A stretch of 64,000 bases of DNA, from assembly GCF_001905735.1 (NCBI RefSeq), contig NZ_LISW01000003.1:682341-746340 (forward strand). Reading direction: 5' to 3'. The position numbers were made by a program, and so were the translations under genes. Origin of the DNA: Streptomyces sp. CB01249. Lineage in GTDB: Bacteria > Actinomycetota > Actinomycetes > Streptomycetales > Streptomycetaceae. The stretch's first letter is position 1, and the number at the start of each line of letters is the position of its first letter. Shown piece after piece: positions 9,039 through 17,319 of the stretch. The notes under the pieces were generated by a model. The model was not told the DNA's origin and did no database searches. It was given only the letters and a program-made list of their open reading frames with translations.

Positions 9039-9234
9039 GGCGGGGCAGCCTCCACTTCGTACGGCAAGGGCCGGTCGGGACGGGGCGCCGCGTGCGGCGC
9101 GGCTCGGGGTCCCTCGGGGTGGCCGACGCTGCCACGCGCGCGCGAGCGCCCGCCGCAGGCGTGCCGGGGGGGGCCGCCCGGAGGGGGTGCGGGTGCGCCC
9201 GGACGGCGGAGGGGGTGCGGGTGCGCGCCCTCGC

Positions 9235-10350
9235 TCAGCCCGCCGCAGGCGCCCCCGCCGGGTCCACGCGGCCGAACAGCGGGGCCAGCACCAGTTGCGC
9301 CGCGCCCTCCGCGACCGGGCGGTCGCCCTCGCGGTGGGCGGTGACCGGGACCGGGGTGCCCCGCACCCCGTCGCGGCGGGAGCGTTCGTCCAGGACAGCG
9401 CGCACCCCGCGTACGTACGTGTCCGGGTCGGCGGCGACCGTGCGGCCGCCCAGGACCACGCGGTCGATGTCGAGGAGCCCGACGAGGTTGGCGGCGCCGG
9501 TCCCGAGCACCCTGGCCGCCTCGGCCGCGTCGCCCCGGCCGACGGCGGCCAGGCACAGCGCCTCCAGGCAGCCGCGTCCGCCGCAGCCGCACCGGATCCC
9601 GTCCAGCTGCACGGTCTGGTGCCCGAACTCGCCCGCCCCGGTCCGCTCCCCCCGGTGCACCGCGCCGCCGAGGACGAGCCCGGCGCCGAGGCCGGTGCCG
9701 AGGTGGAGGTACGCGAAGTCGGCCGGGCCGTCCGCACCGAGGGCCAGGCCGAGGGCGGCGGCGTTGGTGTCCTTGTCGAGGACCACGGGCAGCCCGGTCC
9801 GGGCGGCGAGCGCGTCGCGCAGCGGGTAGCCGTCCCACTGCGGGAACCCCGTGACGCGGTGCAGCACCCCGCCCCGGTGGTCCAGCGGCCCCGGGACGGC
9901 GACGCCCACCCCGAGCACCGGCAGCGCCCCGTCCCCCCGCACGGCGGCGACCGCCCCGGCAGCGGCCGTCAGCACCTCGTCCGCCGGGGCCCCGAAGTCC
10001 AGCGGAGCCGTACGGCTCTCGGCGACGACGCCCGCGAGGTCCACGCGCACCACGGTCAGCCCGTCGCGGTCCAGGTGCAGCCCCACCGCGTACCCGGCCT
10101 CGGGGACGAGCCGCAGCACGGTCCGGGGCTTGCCGCCCGTGGAGGCGCGGCGGCCCGCCTCGGCGGCCAGGCCCTCGGCGCGCAGCCGGGCGGTGATCTT
10201 GCTGACCGCCTGCGGGGTGAGCCCGGTGCGCTCGGCGAGTTCGAGCCTGCTGATGCCGCGCTCGCCGGCCACCCGCAGCAGGTCGAGGACGAGGGCCGCG
10301 TTGTGGCTGCGCAGGGCGGGGAGGTTCGCGCCGGTGTTGCTCCTGTTCAC
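9235..10350 (-). CDS. ROK-family transcriptional repressor
   Basis: A 371-aa regulator. An N-terminal winged helix-turn-helix (about residues 15-70, RLELAERTGLTPQAVSKITARL) is fused to a sugar-kinase-like ROK domain with the ATP-binding-like stretch VLDKDTNAAALG. The zinc-binding cluster is GEFGHQTVQLDG followed by RCGCGGRGCLEAL. ROK repressors such as NagC, Mlc and XylR bind a sugar or sugar phosphate and release DNA. The start is GTG. The gene is divergent from an oxidoreductase operon, and a perfect palindrome lies between them, so the operon is the probable target. The effector is probably a sugar or inositol derivative (inference). Confidence 0.92.
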   Translation of the reverse strand: MNRSNTGANLPALRSHNAALVLDLLRVAGERGISRLELAERTGLTPQAVSKITARLRAEGLAAEAGRRASTGGKPRTVLRLVPEAGYAVGLHLDRDGLTVVRVDLAGVVAESRTAPLDFGAPADEVLTAAAGAVAAVRGDGALPVLGVGVAVPGPLDHRGGVLHRVTGFPQWDGYPLRDALAARTGLPVVLDKDTNAAALGLALGADGPADFAYLHLGTGLGAGLVLGGAVHRGERTGAGEFGHQTVQLDGIRCGCGGRGCLEALCLAAVGRGDAAEAARVLGTGAANLVGLLDIDRVVLGGRTVAADPDTYVRGVRAVLDERSRRDGVRGTPVPVTAHREGDRPVAEGAAQLVLAPLFGRVDPAGAPAAG

Positions 10351-10373
10351 GGAACCATTGTGGCCCGCGCTTG

Positions 10374-10400
10374 CACTTTGGCAACAGCGTTGCCAAAGTG
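10374..10400. promoter_or_regulatory. ROK repressor operator (perfect palindrome)
   Basis: A perfect 12-3-12 inverted repeat with half-site CACTTTGGCAAC lies between the divergent ROK and oxidoreductase genes. It ends 6 bases before the oxidoreductase ATG and 23 bases upstream of the ROK GTG, so a bound repressor could block both. Confidence 0.8.
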
Positions 10401-10406
10401 GGACCC

Positions 10407-11519
10407 ATGACCACCTTGCGCGTCGGACTCGTCGGCTACGGCCTGGCGGGGTCCGTCTTCCACGCCCCGCTGATCACCGCCACCGAAGGACTGGTCCTCG
10501 ACACGGTCGTCACCCGCGACGAGGAGCGCCGCGCCCAGGCCCGCGCCGCCTACCCAGACGTCCGCTTCGCCGACTCGCCCGACGAGCTGTGGCGGCGGGC
10601 GGACGAGCTGGACCTGATCGTCATCGCGTCGCCGAACAAGACCCACGTACCGCTCGCGCGGGCGGCCCTGGAGGCCGGGCTTCCGGTGGTCGTGGACAAG
10701 CCGGTCGCGGGCACGGCGGCCGAGGCACGGGAGCTCGCGGCGCTGGCCGAGGAGCGCGGGCTGCTGCTCTCGGTCTTCCAGAACCGCCGCTGGGACAACG
10801 ACTTCCTCACCCTGCGCGCGCTCCTCGCGGACGGCGCGCTGGGCGAGGTCCAGCGCTTCGAGTCCCGTTACGAGCGGTGGCGCCCGCAGCTGAAGGGCGG
10901 CTGGCGCGAGTCCGGCGACCCGCAGGAGATCGGCGGGCTGCTGTACGACCTGGGCAGCCATGTCGTCGACCAGGCGCTGACCCTGTTCGGCCCGGCGGCC
11001 CAGGTGTGCGCGGAGTCGGACCTGCGGCGGCCGGGCGCGGCGGCCGACGACGACACGTTCGTCGCGATCACCCACGCCTCCGGGGTCCGCTCCCACCTGT
11101 ACGTGAGCGCCACGACCGCCCAGCTCGGGCCGCGCTTCCGGGTGCTCGGGTCGAGCGCGGGCTTCGTGAAGTACGGCCTCGACCCCCAGGAGGCCGCCCT
11201 GCGCGAGGGCGCCCGCCCGGCCCCGGGCGAGCCGTGGGGCGAGGAGGGCGAGGAGCTGTGGGGCCGGCTCGGCGCGGGCGAGTCCCCGCTCACGGGCGGC
11301 GGCACCCCGGTCCGTACGCTCCCGGGCGACTACCCGGCGTACTACGCGGCGGTCAGCGACGCGCTGCGCGGGACGGGCGACAATCCGGTGACCGCTCTTC
11401 AGGCCGCCGAAACCCTGGACGTCCTGGAGGCGGCCCGCCGCTCGGCCCGCGAGGGGATCACCGTCACCCTGCGGCCCACCGGCGCCTCCGCCCACGCAAC
11501 CGAGGAGCAGCCCGTATGA
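10407..11519 (+). CDS. Gfo/Idh/MocA-family NAD(P)-dependent oxidoreductase
   Basis: A 370-aa dehydrogenase of the glucose-fructose oxidoreductase/inositol dehydrogenase family. The Rossmann fold is at the very start (LRVGLVGYGLAGSVFHAP). It is followed by IVIASPNKTHVPLA, the catalytic-type motif VVVDKPVAGT (EKP equivalent) and a C-terminal alpha/beta substrate domain. The sequence resembles the YdgJ/scyllo-inositol dehydrogenase subgroup. The ATG is 6 bases after the operator palindrome and has almost no room for a leader, so the message may be nearly leaderless. It overlaps the next gene by 4 bases (ATGA). Substrate is unproven; control by the ROK repressor is likely. Confidence 0.9.
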   Translation: MTTLRVGLVGYGLAGSVFHAPLITATEGLVLDTVVTRDEERRAQARAAYPDVRFADSPDELWRRADELDLIVIASPNKTHVPLARAALEAGLPVVVDKPVAGTAAEARELAALAEERGLLLSVFQNRRWDNDFLTLRALLADGALGEVQRFESRYERWRPQLKGGWRESGDPQEIGGLLYDLGSHVVDQALTLFGPAAQVCAESDLRRPGAAADDDTFVAITHASGVRSHLYVSATTAQLGPRFRVLGSSAGFVKYGLDPQEAALREGARPAPGEPWGEEGEELWGRLGAGESPLTGGGTPVRTLPGDYPAYYAAVSDALRGTGDNPVTALQAAETLDVLEAARRSAREGITVTLRPTGASAHATEEQPV

Positions 11520-11995
11520 ACCCCACCGCTCCGACCATCTCCGAGCTGATCGCCCAGGAGCGCCGGCTCACCCTGCCGCACTTCGGCTACGACGACGCCT
11601 ACGCGCTCGGCGCCCTGCTCGTCTCGCTGGCCCGGGAGCGGCACGCCCCGGTCGCGATCGACATCCGGCGCGGGGCGCAGCAGCTGTTCCACGCGGCGCT
11701 GCCCGGTTCGAGCGCGGACAACGACGCGTGGATCGACCGCAAGCGCCGGGTGGTCGAGCGGTACGGCGAGAGCTCGTACCTGGTGGGGACGCGGTTCCGG
11801 GCGAAAGGGACGACGTTCGACGAGGCGTCCCGACTGGACCCCGACGTGTACGCGGCGCACGGCGGCTCGTTCCCGGTCGCGGTCGAGGGCGCGGGCGTCA
11901 TCGGCTCGGTGACGGTCTCGGGGCTGCCGCAGGCGGAGGACCACGCGCTGGTGGTGGAGGCGCTGGAGCAGTTCGTGTCGCGGATCGACGGCTGA
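11516..11995 (+). CDS. UPF0303/heme-degrading-domain (HbpS-like fold) protein
   Basis: A 159-aa cytoplasmic protein of the UPF0303 family (GlcG/HbpS-like fold), often annotated as heme-degrading domain. Visible signatures are RHAPVAIDIRRGAQQLFHAALPGS, WIDRKRRVVERYGESSY and GVIGSVTVSGLPQAEDHALV. It starts inside the stop of the oxidoreductase gene (ATGA overlap), so translation is coupled. Family members often sit beside sugar or inositol catabolic genes, which fits this operon. No enzyme activity can be assigned. Confidence 0.82.
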   Translation: MNPTAPTISELIAQERRLTLPHFGYDDAYALGALLVSLARERHAPVAIDIRRGAQQLFHAALPGSSADNDAWIDRKRRVVERYGESSYLVGTRFRAKGTTFDEASRLDPDVYAAHGGSFPVAVEGAGVIGSVTVSGLPQAEDHALVVEALEQFVSRIDG

Positions 11996-12002
11996 CACGT
12001 AC

Positions 12003-12042
12003 GGAGGGGTGGGGTCCCGTACGCGACGGACCCCACCCCTCC
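12003..12042. terminator. bidirectional terminator
   Basis: A perfect 15-bp stem (GGAGGGGTGGGGTCC) with a 10-nt loop lies between the convergent UPF0303 and FAH genes. Confidence 0.85.
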
Positions 12043-12058
12043 GATGTATTGAAGCCCT

Positions 12059-12919
12059 CTACGCGTCCTTCAGCTCCTGCCGCTGCCGGCCGAGTCCGTC
12101 GATCTCCAGCTCCACGACGTCACCGGCCCGCAGGTACGGCTTGGGCTCGGGCTGCCCCATGGCGACGCCGGCCGGGGTGCCGGTGTTGATGACGTCGCCC
12201 GGGTGGAGCGTCATGAACCGGCTCACATAGCGGACGACCTCGCCGACCGGGAAGATCTGGTCGGCGGTGCTGCCGTCCTGCTTCAGCTCGCCGTTGACCC
12301 AGAGCTTCAGCGGGAGGGCCTGCGGGTCGGCGACCTCGTCGGCCGTGACCAGCCAGGGGCCCAGCGGGTTGAACGTCTCGCAGTTCTTGCCCTTGTCCCA
12401 GGTGCCGCCGCGCTCGATCTGGAACTCGCGCTCGGAGACGTCGTGCGCGACCGCGTACCCGGCGACGTGGGCGAGTCCTTCCTCGGCCGTCTCCAGGTAG
12501 CGCGCGGTGCGCCCGATGACGACGGCGAGCTCGACCTCCCAGTCGGTCTTCACGCTCCCGCGCGGCACGAGCACGGTGTCCTCGGGCCCGACGACGGTGT
12601 CCGGGGCCTTGAAGAACAGGATCGGCTCGTCGGGGATCCGCGCCCCGGTCTCCGTGGCGTGGTCGTGGTAGTTCAGCCCGATGCACACGATCTTGCCGAT
12701 GCGGGCGAGCGGCGGGCCCACCCGCAGCCCCTCGGCGTCGAGCGCCGGCAGCTCGCCGGACGCGGCCGCGGCGGCCCGCACCCGGGCGAGCGCGTCCTCG
12801 TCGGCGAGCAGGGCGCTGTCGATGTCGGGGACGACACCCGACAGGTCACGCAGGGTTCCGTCCTGGTCCAGCAGCGCCGGTCGTTCCGCGCCCGCCGTAC
12901 CCACACGAAGCAGCTTCAA
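12059..12919 (-). CDS. fumarylacetoacetate hydrolase (FAH)-family enzyme
   Basis: A 286-aa enzyme of the FAH superfamily, which acts on C-C bonds or tautomerises oxo-acids with a bound metal. It has the small N-terminal domain followed by the FAH core: GKIVCIGLNYHDHATETG, EPILFFKAPDTVVGP, and the metal ligands in DWEVELAVVIG and VAGYAVAHDVSEREFQ. The end GDVINTGTPAGVAMGQ is typical of ureidoglycolate-lyase-like and 2-hydroxyhepta-dienedioate isomerase-like members. The start codon is TTG, with GAGGAG upstream. The exact substrate is not determined. Confidence 0.9.
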   Translation of the reverse strand: MKLLRVGTAGAERPALLDQDGTLRDLSGVVPDIDSALLADEDALARVRAAAAASGELPALDAEGLRVGPPLARIGKIVCIGLNYHDHATETGARIPDEPILFFKAPDTVVGPEDTVLVPRGSVKTDWEVELAVVIGRTARYLETAEEGLAHVAGYAVAHDVSEREFQIERGGTWDKGKNCETFNPLGPWLVTADEVADPQALPLKLWVNGELKQDGSTADQIFPVGEVVRYVSRFMTLHPGDVINTGTPAGVAMGQPEPKPYLRAGDVVELEIDGLGRQRQELKDA

Positions 12920-13053
12920 GAGTCGTTCTCCTCGGTCGGATCAGGCCCGTCGGATGGGTGGCGGCCATCGCAGGCTTGTCCGATCCTCCAAGACATCCGA
13001 TCACTCCGCAAGACCCTGTTCACCACCTGGACCGGGCCGCCCCCGCGCCGGAG

Positions 13054-13824
13054 TTACGCGGCCGTGGCGACCGCGGTACTCGGCACGGTCATGTCGCGGT
13101 ACAGGAAGGCCCGCTCGATCGCGGTCCAGGTCGTGCTGGTGACCACGTACAGCGCGGCGGCCAGCGGCACGAAGGCGACGGTGAAGAGGGTGAAGAAGGA
13201 CATCAGCGGCATGAGCTGGTTCATCGCGCCCATACCGGGCATCGGCTGCCCGTCGGGGCCGGTGGCCGGGGTGACCGGGTTGGCGGCCATCTGCCGCTTC
13301 GTACGCCCGTAGTTGAAGGTGGCGACGGCGGCCACGATCGCGAAGAGGCCCAGGTAGACGAGACCCTGCGCGCCGAACATGCCGCCGTGCGACAGGGCGT
13401 CGTGCCAGCGCTCGCCGAGCGGGGCGTCGAAGAGCTGGTGGCCCAGGAGCGAGTTGGCCTTGTCGCCGATCTTCTGGCTGGAGAAGAGGTGGTAGAGCAG
13501 GAAGAACGCCGGCATCTGGAGCAGGCTCGGCAGGCAGCCGGAGAGCGGCGAGACCTTCTCCTCGCGGTGCAGCTCCATGAGCGCCTTCTGCATCTTCTCG
13601 CGGTCCTTGCCGTGCTTCTTGCGCAGCTCGGCGATCTGCGGCTGGAGGCGGCGCTGCGCCTTCTGCCCGCGCGCGGCGGCCCGCGAGAGCGGGTGCACGG
13701 CGAGCCGGACGAGCGCGGTGAACAGGACGATCGCGGCTGCGGTGGACGCGCCTTGGAAGAGCGGGTGGAGCAGGTCGGCGAGAGCGCCGACCAGGCTGGC
13801 GAAAGCGGACATGAAGGCGGACAT
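13054..13824 (-). CDS. yidC: YidC/Oxa1-family membrane protein insertase (short paralogue)
   Basis: A 256-aa polytopic protein that helps proteins enter the membrane, with or without SecYEG. It has the actinobacterial short form: five hydrophobic segments, the conserved Arg in FTALVRLAVHPLSR, the charged C1 loop (KAQRRLQPQIAELRKKHGKDREKMQKA), LSGCLPSLLQMPAFF and a final SFFTLFTVAFVPLAAALYVVTS. The usual long basic C-terminal tail of the rpmH-linked copy is absent, so this is probably the second paralogue. The ATG at 13824 has AAAGG eight bases upstream, and that site lies inside one arm of a long inverted repeat. A DUF6412 gene precedes it on the same strand. Confidence 0.9.
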   Translation of the reverse strand: MSAFMSAFASLVGALADLLHPLFQGASTAAAIVLFTALVRLAVHPLSRAAARGQKAQRRLQPQIAELRKKHGKDREKMQKALMELHREEKVSPLSGCLPSLLQMPAFFLLYHLFSSQKIGDKANSLLGHQLFDAPLGERWHDALSHGGMFGAQGLVYLGLFAIVAAVATFNYGRTKRQMAANPVTPATGPDGQPMPGMGAMNQLMPLMSFFTLFTVAFVPLAAALYVVTSTTWTAIERAFLYRDMTVPSTAVATAA

Positions 13825-13828
13825 GGGC

Positions 13829-13990
13829 AGGGCCTTTCGTTTGGATCAGGCCGGATCAGGGAGCGGGCTCCGGTGCCGTGCATCGCAAGGCGGAGGATTG
13901 AGGCAACGCGGAGCGTTGGTGATTGACGACAACGCCGCGAGGTGCGGCGCCGGGGCCCGCGAGCCCGGCATGATCCAAACGAAAGGCCCT
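13829..13990 (-). promoter_or_regulatory. yidC leader with 20-bp inverted repeat covering the ribosome site
   Basis: Two perfect 20-bp arms (13829-13848 and 13971-13990, upstream arm on the minus strand AGGGCCTTTCGTTTGGATCA) are separated by 122 bases. In the yidC message the downstream arm contains the AAAGG ribosome site, so pairing would hide it. A 7-codon frame (14012 to 13989) ends in the upstream arm, and a 41-codon frame (13971 to 13846) exactly fills the loop. A control role is inference. Confidence 0.55.
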
Positions 13991-14070
13991 AGGCCCTCCG
14001 GGGTCTCGTCATGCGGGAAGCGAGGAAAACGTGCTTCGGCGTGACGGGTCCGCGAAGGGGCTGGTGCGCC

Positions 14071-14406
14071 CTACGCGGCCGTCGGGAGGGCGTGGCCCGG
14101 TGCTCGGGGGCGTCGGCGCCCCTGGGCGTCCGGGTCCCGTTGCGGGAGGAACGCGGTGCGCTTCTCCCGGTCGCGCATGGCGGTGCGCACCCGGGTGCGG
14201 GGCACCGGGGCGGCGCAGCGGGCGCTGATGACCGAGCAGGCGACGAGCGCGGTGCCGGCGGCCGCCGTGGCGGCGAGCGCGACGGCGGCGGAGATGCTGC
14301 CGCCCTCGGCGAGGAGCACCTCGGTGAGGAGGAAGAGGAGCAGCCCGGCGGGGCGCAGGACGCGGGAGAGACCGTCGCGTACGCGGCTCATGGCGTCGGT
14401 GTCCAT
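14071..14406 (-). CDS. small DUF6412-type membrane protein
   Basis: A 111-aa protein with two hydrophobic segments (RPAGLLLFLLTEVLLAEGG and AAVALAATAAAGTALVACSVISA) and a basic, Arg/Pro-rich C-terminal tail (RTRVRTAMRDREKRTAF). This layout matches the DUF6412 family of actinobacteria; no function is known. GGGAGG precedes the ATG at 14406. It lies on the same strand and just upstream of the yidC paralogue, so a role linked to membrane insertion is conceivable. The family call is from memory of its layout and is moderate. Confidence 0.65.
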   Translation of the reverse strand: MDTDAMSRVRDGLSRVLRPAGLLLFLLTEVLLAEGGSISAAVALAATAAAGTALVACSVISARCAAPVPRTRVRTAMRDREKRTAFLPQRDPDAQGRRRPRAPGHALPTAA

Positions 14407-14433
14407 GGGCGGTGCCTCCCTTCCGTCTGCGCT

Positions 14434-14486
14434 CCTGTCGGTCCATCCGTTATACACGACCGGCCGAGCGGGTCAACGTACGTTGA
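14434..14486 (-). promoter_or_regulatory. candidate promoter and palindromic operator for the DUF6412-yidC operon
   Basis: On the minus strand TTGACC and TATAAC are spaced by 16 bases ahead of the DUF6412 gene. The -35 element is part of a perfect 16-bp palindrome, GTCAACGTACGTTGAC (14472-14487), which also covers the stop codon of the symporter gene. The palindrome would suit a dimeric regulator; no regulator is identified. Confidence 0.5.
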
Positions 14487-15975
14487 CAGCCATTCGGTCC
14501 GCCGCCACCTCGTCCCGGGCCAGCACCTCGTCGTCCGGCCGTTCGTCGCGCTCGCGCGGACCGGCGTACGTCACCGCGAGCGCGACGGCCAGGTTGGCGG
14601 CGAGGGCGACGATGCCCGCGTTCACACCCCAGACCGGGTCGTGCTCCGTGAAGACGAACCCGCACACCACGCCGACCCCGACGACGAGCCCGGACAGCGC
14701 CCCGAGCAGCGTCAGCCGCCGCCACACCAGCCCCAGCAGCACCATGGGGAGCAGCTGCGCCATGCCCTCGTACGAGATGAGCGAGAGGCGTACGAGGGTG
14801 TTGGGGGCGGTGTACGTGAGGAGCAGCGCCAAGGCGCCCGCGACCACGACGACCAGCTGCGCGGCGCCCTTCTGCCGGCGCTCCCAGCGCGGCACGAGGG
14901 AGAGCACGCTGCGGCCCCACATCGTCCCGATGACCAGCATGAACACCGCCATCGGCACGATCGAGGAGAGCGCGGCGGCGACCCCGATGACGCCGACCGA
15001 CCAGGCGGGCAGCGAGTCCGTGACCAGCTCGAAGAGCGCGAGGTTGGACTCGGCGCCGACCAGCCCCGGCACCACGAACAGCGCCGCCATGCCGAGCAGC
15101 ATCGGAACGAAGAGGAGGACGTTGTAGGCGGGCAGCCACATCGCGTTGCGCCGCAGCACGTCCGCGTTCTTCGCGCCGAGGTAGCCGGCGACGGTGGTCG
15201 GGAAGATCACGACGGTGAGCGAGTTCAGGAACGACGTCGTGATGAACCACGCCTGTCCGAGGCCGCTGTCCCCGTGGCCGGGGAAGGTCAGCCACTCGCT
15301 CTTCTCGGTGACGAGCCGGTCGAGGAAGGGCCCGTAGCCGTCGAAGTAGTGCACGGGCACGTAGATCGCGAGGAAGCCGAGCGTGACGATGACCAGCAGG
15401 TCCTTCAGCACGGACACCCAGGCGCTGCCGCGCAGCCCGCTGACCACGACGAAGCCGGTGGTGACGGCGAAGGCGATGAAGTAGGCCCAGTTCAGGCTGA
15501 TCGCGCCGTACGAGATCGTGGAGACGACGACGCCCATGCCGGTGATCTGGAGCTGGATGTACGGCAGCAGGAACACGGTCGCCAGGACGGCGACGAGAGC
15601 GCCCAGCCAGGGCCGCCCGAAGCGGTGCGCCACCATGTCGGTGATCCCGACGAGACCGTGCTTGCGCGCGTACGCCCACAGCATGGGCCCGACGACGTAG
15701 CCGACGGCGTAACCGCAGGACATGTACGCGACGACGTACAGGACGGGCGCCCCGTAGTTGTAGCCCCAGCCGGCGGCACCGAGGTAGCTGAAGCTGGTGT
15801 AGCCCTCGCCGGCCATCAGCACCCAGATGAAGACGGTGCCGAGGCTGCGCCCGCCCACCGACCACTCGGCGAGCCCGCCCCCGCCGCCGCGCGTGCCGCG
15901 TACGGCGAGCAGCCCCAGGGCGACGGTGGCGACCATGAAGACCCCGAAGACGGAGGTCGCGACGGCGGCGTTCAC
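14473..15975 (-). CDS. sodium:solute symporter (SSF family)
   Basis: A 500-aa transporter with about 13 membrane helices that couples uptake of an organic solute to sodium. SSF signatures include AEWSVGGRSLGTVFIWVLMAG near the start, GYTSFSYLGAAGWGY, and the conserved HGLVGITDMVAHRFG. It lacks features that would tell proline, acetate or pantothenate carriers apart. Its start overlaps the stop of the DUF3311 gene by 4 bases, the standard two-gene unit for this SSF subgroup. The stop codon lies within a palindrome. No terminator separates it from the next gene on the same strand. Confidence 0.92.
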   Translation of the reverse strand: MNAAVATSVFGVFMVATVALGLLAVRGTRGGGGGLAEWSVGGRSLGTVFIWVLMAGEGYTSFSYLGAAGWGYNYGAPVLYVVAYMSCGYAVGYVVGPMLWAYARKHGLVGITDMVAHRFGRPWLGALVAVLATVFLLPYIQLQITGMGVVVSTISYGAISLNWAYFIAFAVTTGFVVVSGLRGSAWVSVLKDLLVIVTLGFLAIYVPVHYFDGYGPFLDRLVTEKSEWLTFPGHGDSGLGQAWFITTSFLNSLTVVIFPTTVAGYLGAKNADVLRRNAMWLPAYNVLLFVPMLLGMAALFVVPGLVGAESNLALFELVTDSLPAWSVGVIGVAAALSSIVPMAVFMLVIGTMWGRSVLSLVPRWERRQKGAAQLVVVVAGALALLLTYTAPNTLVRLSLISYEGMAQLLPMVLLGLVWRRLTLLGALSGLVVGVGVVCGFVFTEHDPVWGVNAGIVALAANLAVALAVTYAGPRERDERPDDEVLARDEVAADRMAVNVR

Positions 15976-16160
15976 CGGCGGTCACCCCGCCGGGTCAGCC
16001 ATACGGCGACGGGGGTCAGCAGGGTCGCCCCGAGCAGCCAGAAGAAGAGGAACGGCAGCCCGAGAACGACGGGCCGGACCCGGTTCACGAACGGCAGCGC
16101 CCCGAGGTAGAGCACGTAGGGGACCAGCAACCACAACAACTGCGGACGTCGTCTGAGCAC
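15972..16160 (-). CDS. DUF3311 small membrane protein, symporter partner
   Basis: 62 aa with two membrane helices (LLWLLVPYVLYLGALPFVN and VLGLPFLFFWLLGATLLTPVAVWL). This is the DUF3311 pattern, a small protein found next to SSF symporters and thought to be an accessory subunit. The start is GTG at 16160. Overlap with the symporter start (ATGA) implies coupled translation. Confidence 0.88.
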   Translation of the reverse strand: MLRRRPQLLWLLVPYVLYLGALPFVNRVRPVVLGLPFLFFWLLGATLLTPVAVWLTRRGDRR

Positions 16161-16252
16161 GTGGAGACACGTTAGAGGGTCGGCGGCGTGCGCAGGACCT
16201 TGCCCGGGGAGTAGCCCCCGTCGCGTGCCCGCACAGCAGTACGGTGTGGTGC

Positions 16253-17257
16253 ATGCGCCCCGACACCCCTGCCGACCACATCTCCGAAGCCGAGCGTCTG
16301 CTCCGCACCGCGGCGCAGTACCCCGAGGACCACGAACCGCTGCTCCTGCAGGCCGCGGCCCACCTGGAACTCGGCGGCGACCGCGCCCGCGCCACGACGC
16401 TCTACGACGAACTGCTCGGCGACTCCCGCACCGAGCACCCGCACCTGGTGAAGGCGCTCAGCGCCGCGAACCTGTGGGAGTACGGCCACGAGGCGGAGGC
16501 CCGCGCGCTGATCGACGGCGTCCGCGTGGCAGCCCCGCAGGAGGCGGCCCCGTGGGAGATCGCGGCCGAGACGCTGGAGGCCCACGACGAACTGGAAGCG
16601 GCCCACGACCTCTTCTCCACGGCCCTGCGGCTGCTGATCGCCCCGGGCGAGGAGGTCCCGTACCAGACCCAGTCGCTGCTGACCGGCCGCCACCGGGTGC
16701 GCCGCCTGATGGGCGTCGCGCACGACGCGTGGGACGAGCTGGCGGACACCCTGCACACGGCGGCGGTCCCGCTGGACGAGCTCCACGACCCGAAGCGGCT
16801 GTGGTCGCTCGGCTCGTCGGACCCGGGCGAGCTGCGCGCCGAGATCACCCGCCTGCGCGCCGAACTGGGCACGTACCGCACGGCGTTGTCCCGCCCGTTC
16901 CCGGTGGCGGTGCTGCACTGGCCGGCCGCCGAATTCCGCGAACTCCTCACGGCGTACCCGAGCCTGGGCAGCGAATACGCCTCCCACCCGGACCACCTGG
17001 CCCGCCTGGAGGCGGCCCTGCGCGACCTCCAGGCGGCGGGCACCCCGAACCTCGGCATCGTCCGCGGCACGGTCCCCTCCTACGAGGCCTTCGCCGCCTC
17101 CGAATCCGCGTCCCCGGCGGACCCGGACCTCCTCCCCCAGTACGCGACGACCCTGGCCGCGCGGGGGCGCGCGGTGCCGTGGCCCCCGGCGAAGAGCGCG
17201 GAGTGCTGGTGCGGGTCGGGGGAGTCGTACCGGGGGTGCCATGGGGGGCGGGTGTAG
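16253..17257 (+). CDS. tetratricopeptide-like protein with C-terminal SEC-C zinc motif
   Basis: A 334-aa soluble protein. The N-terminal half is helical with TPR-like repeats (EAERLLRTAAQYPEDHEPLLLQAA, RARATTLYDELL, EAEARALIDGVRV). The C-terminus has the SEC-C motif CWCGSGESYRGCHG, which binds zinc and is known from SecA and many stand-alone proteins. No enzyme domain is recognised. The ATG at 16253 is preferred to 16244 because the protein aligns from RPDTPADH onward. Function unknown; a protein-protein interaction role is likely. Confidence 0.85.
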   Translation: MRPDTPADHISEAERLLRTAAQYPEDHEPLLLQAAAHLELGGDRARATTLYDELLGDSRTEHPHLVKALSAANLWEYGHEAEARALIDGVRVAAPQEAAPWEIAAETLEAHDELEAAHDLFSTALRLLIAPGEEVPYQTQSLLTGRHRVRRLMGVAHDAWDELADTLHTAAVPLDELHDPKRLWSLGSSDPGELRAEITRLRAELGTYRTALSRPFPVAVLHWPAAEFRELLTAYPSLGSEYASHPDHLARLEAALRDLQAAGTPNLGIVRGTVPSYEAFAASESASPADPDLLPQYATTLAARGRAVPWPPAKSAECWCGSGESYRGCHGGRV

Positions 17258-17319
17258 GGGCTGAAGCGGGCGTCGAATAACCGGTGCCGGGGCGCGCCCC
17301 GGCTCCGTACCCTTCGCCC

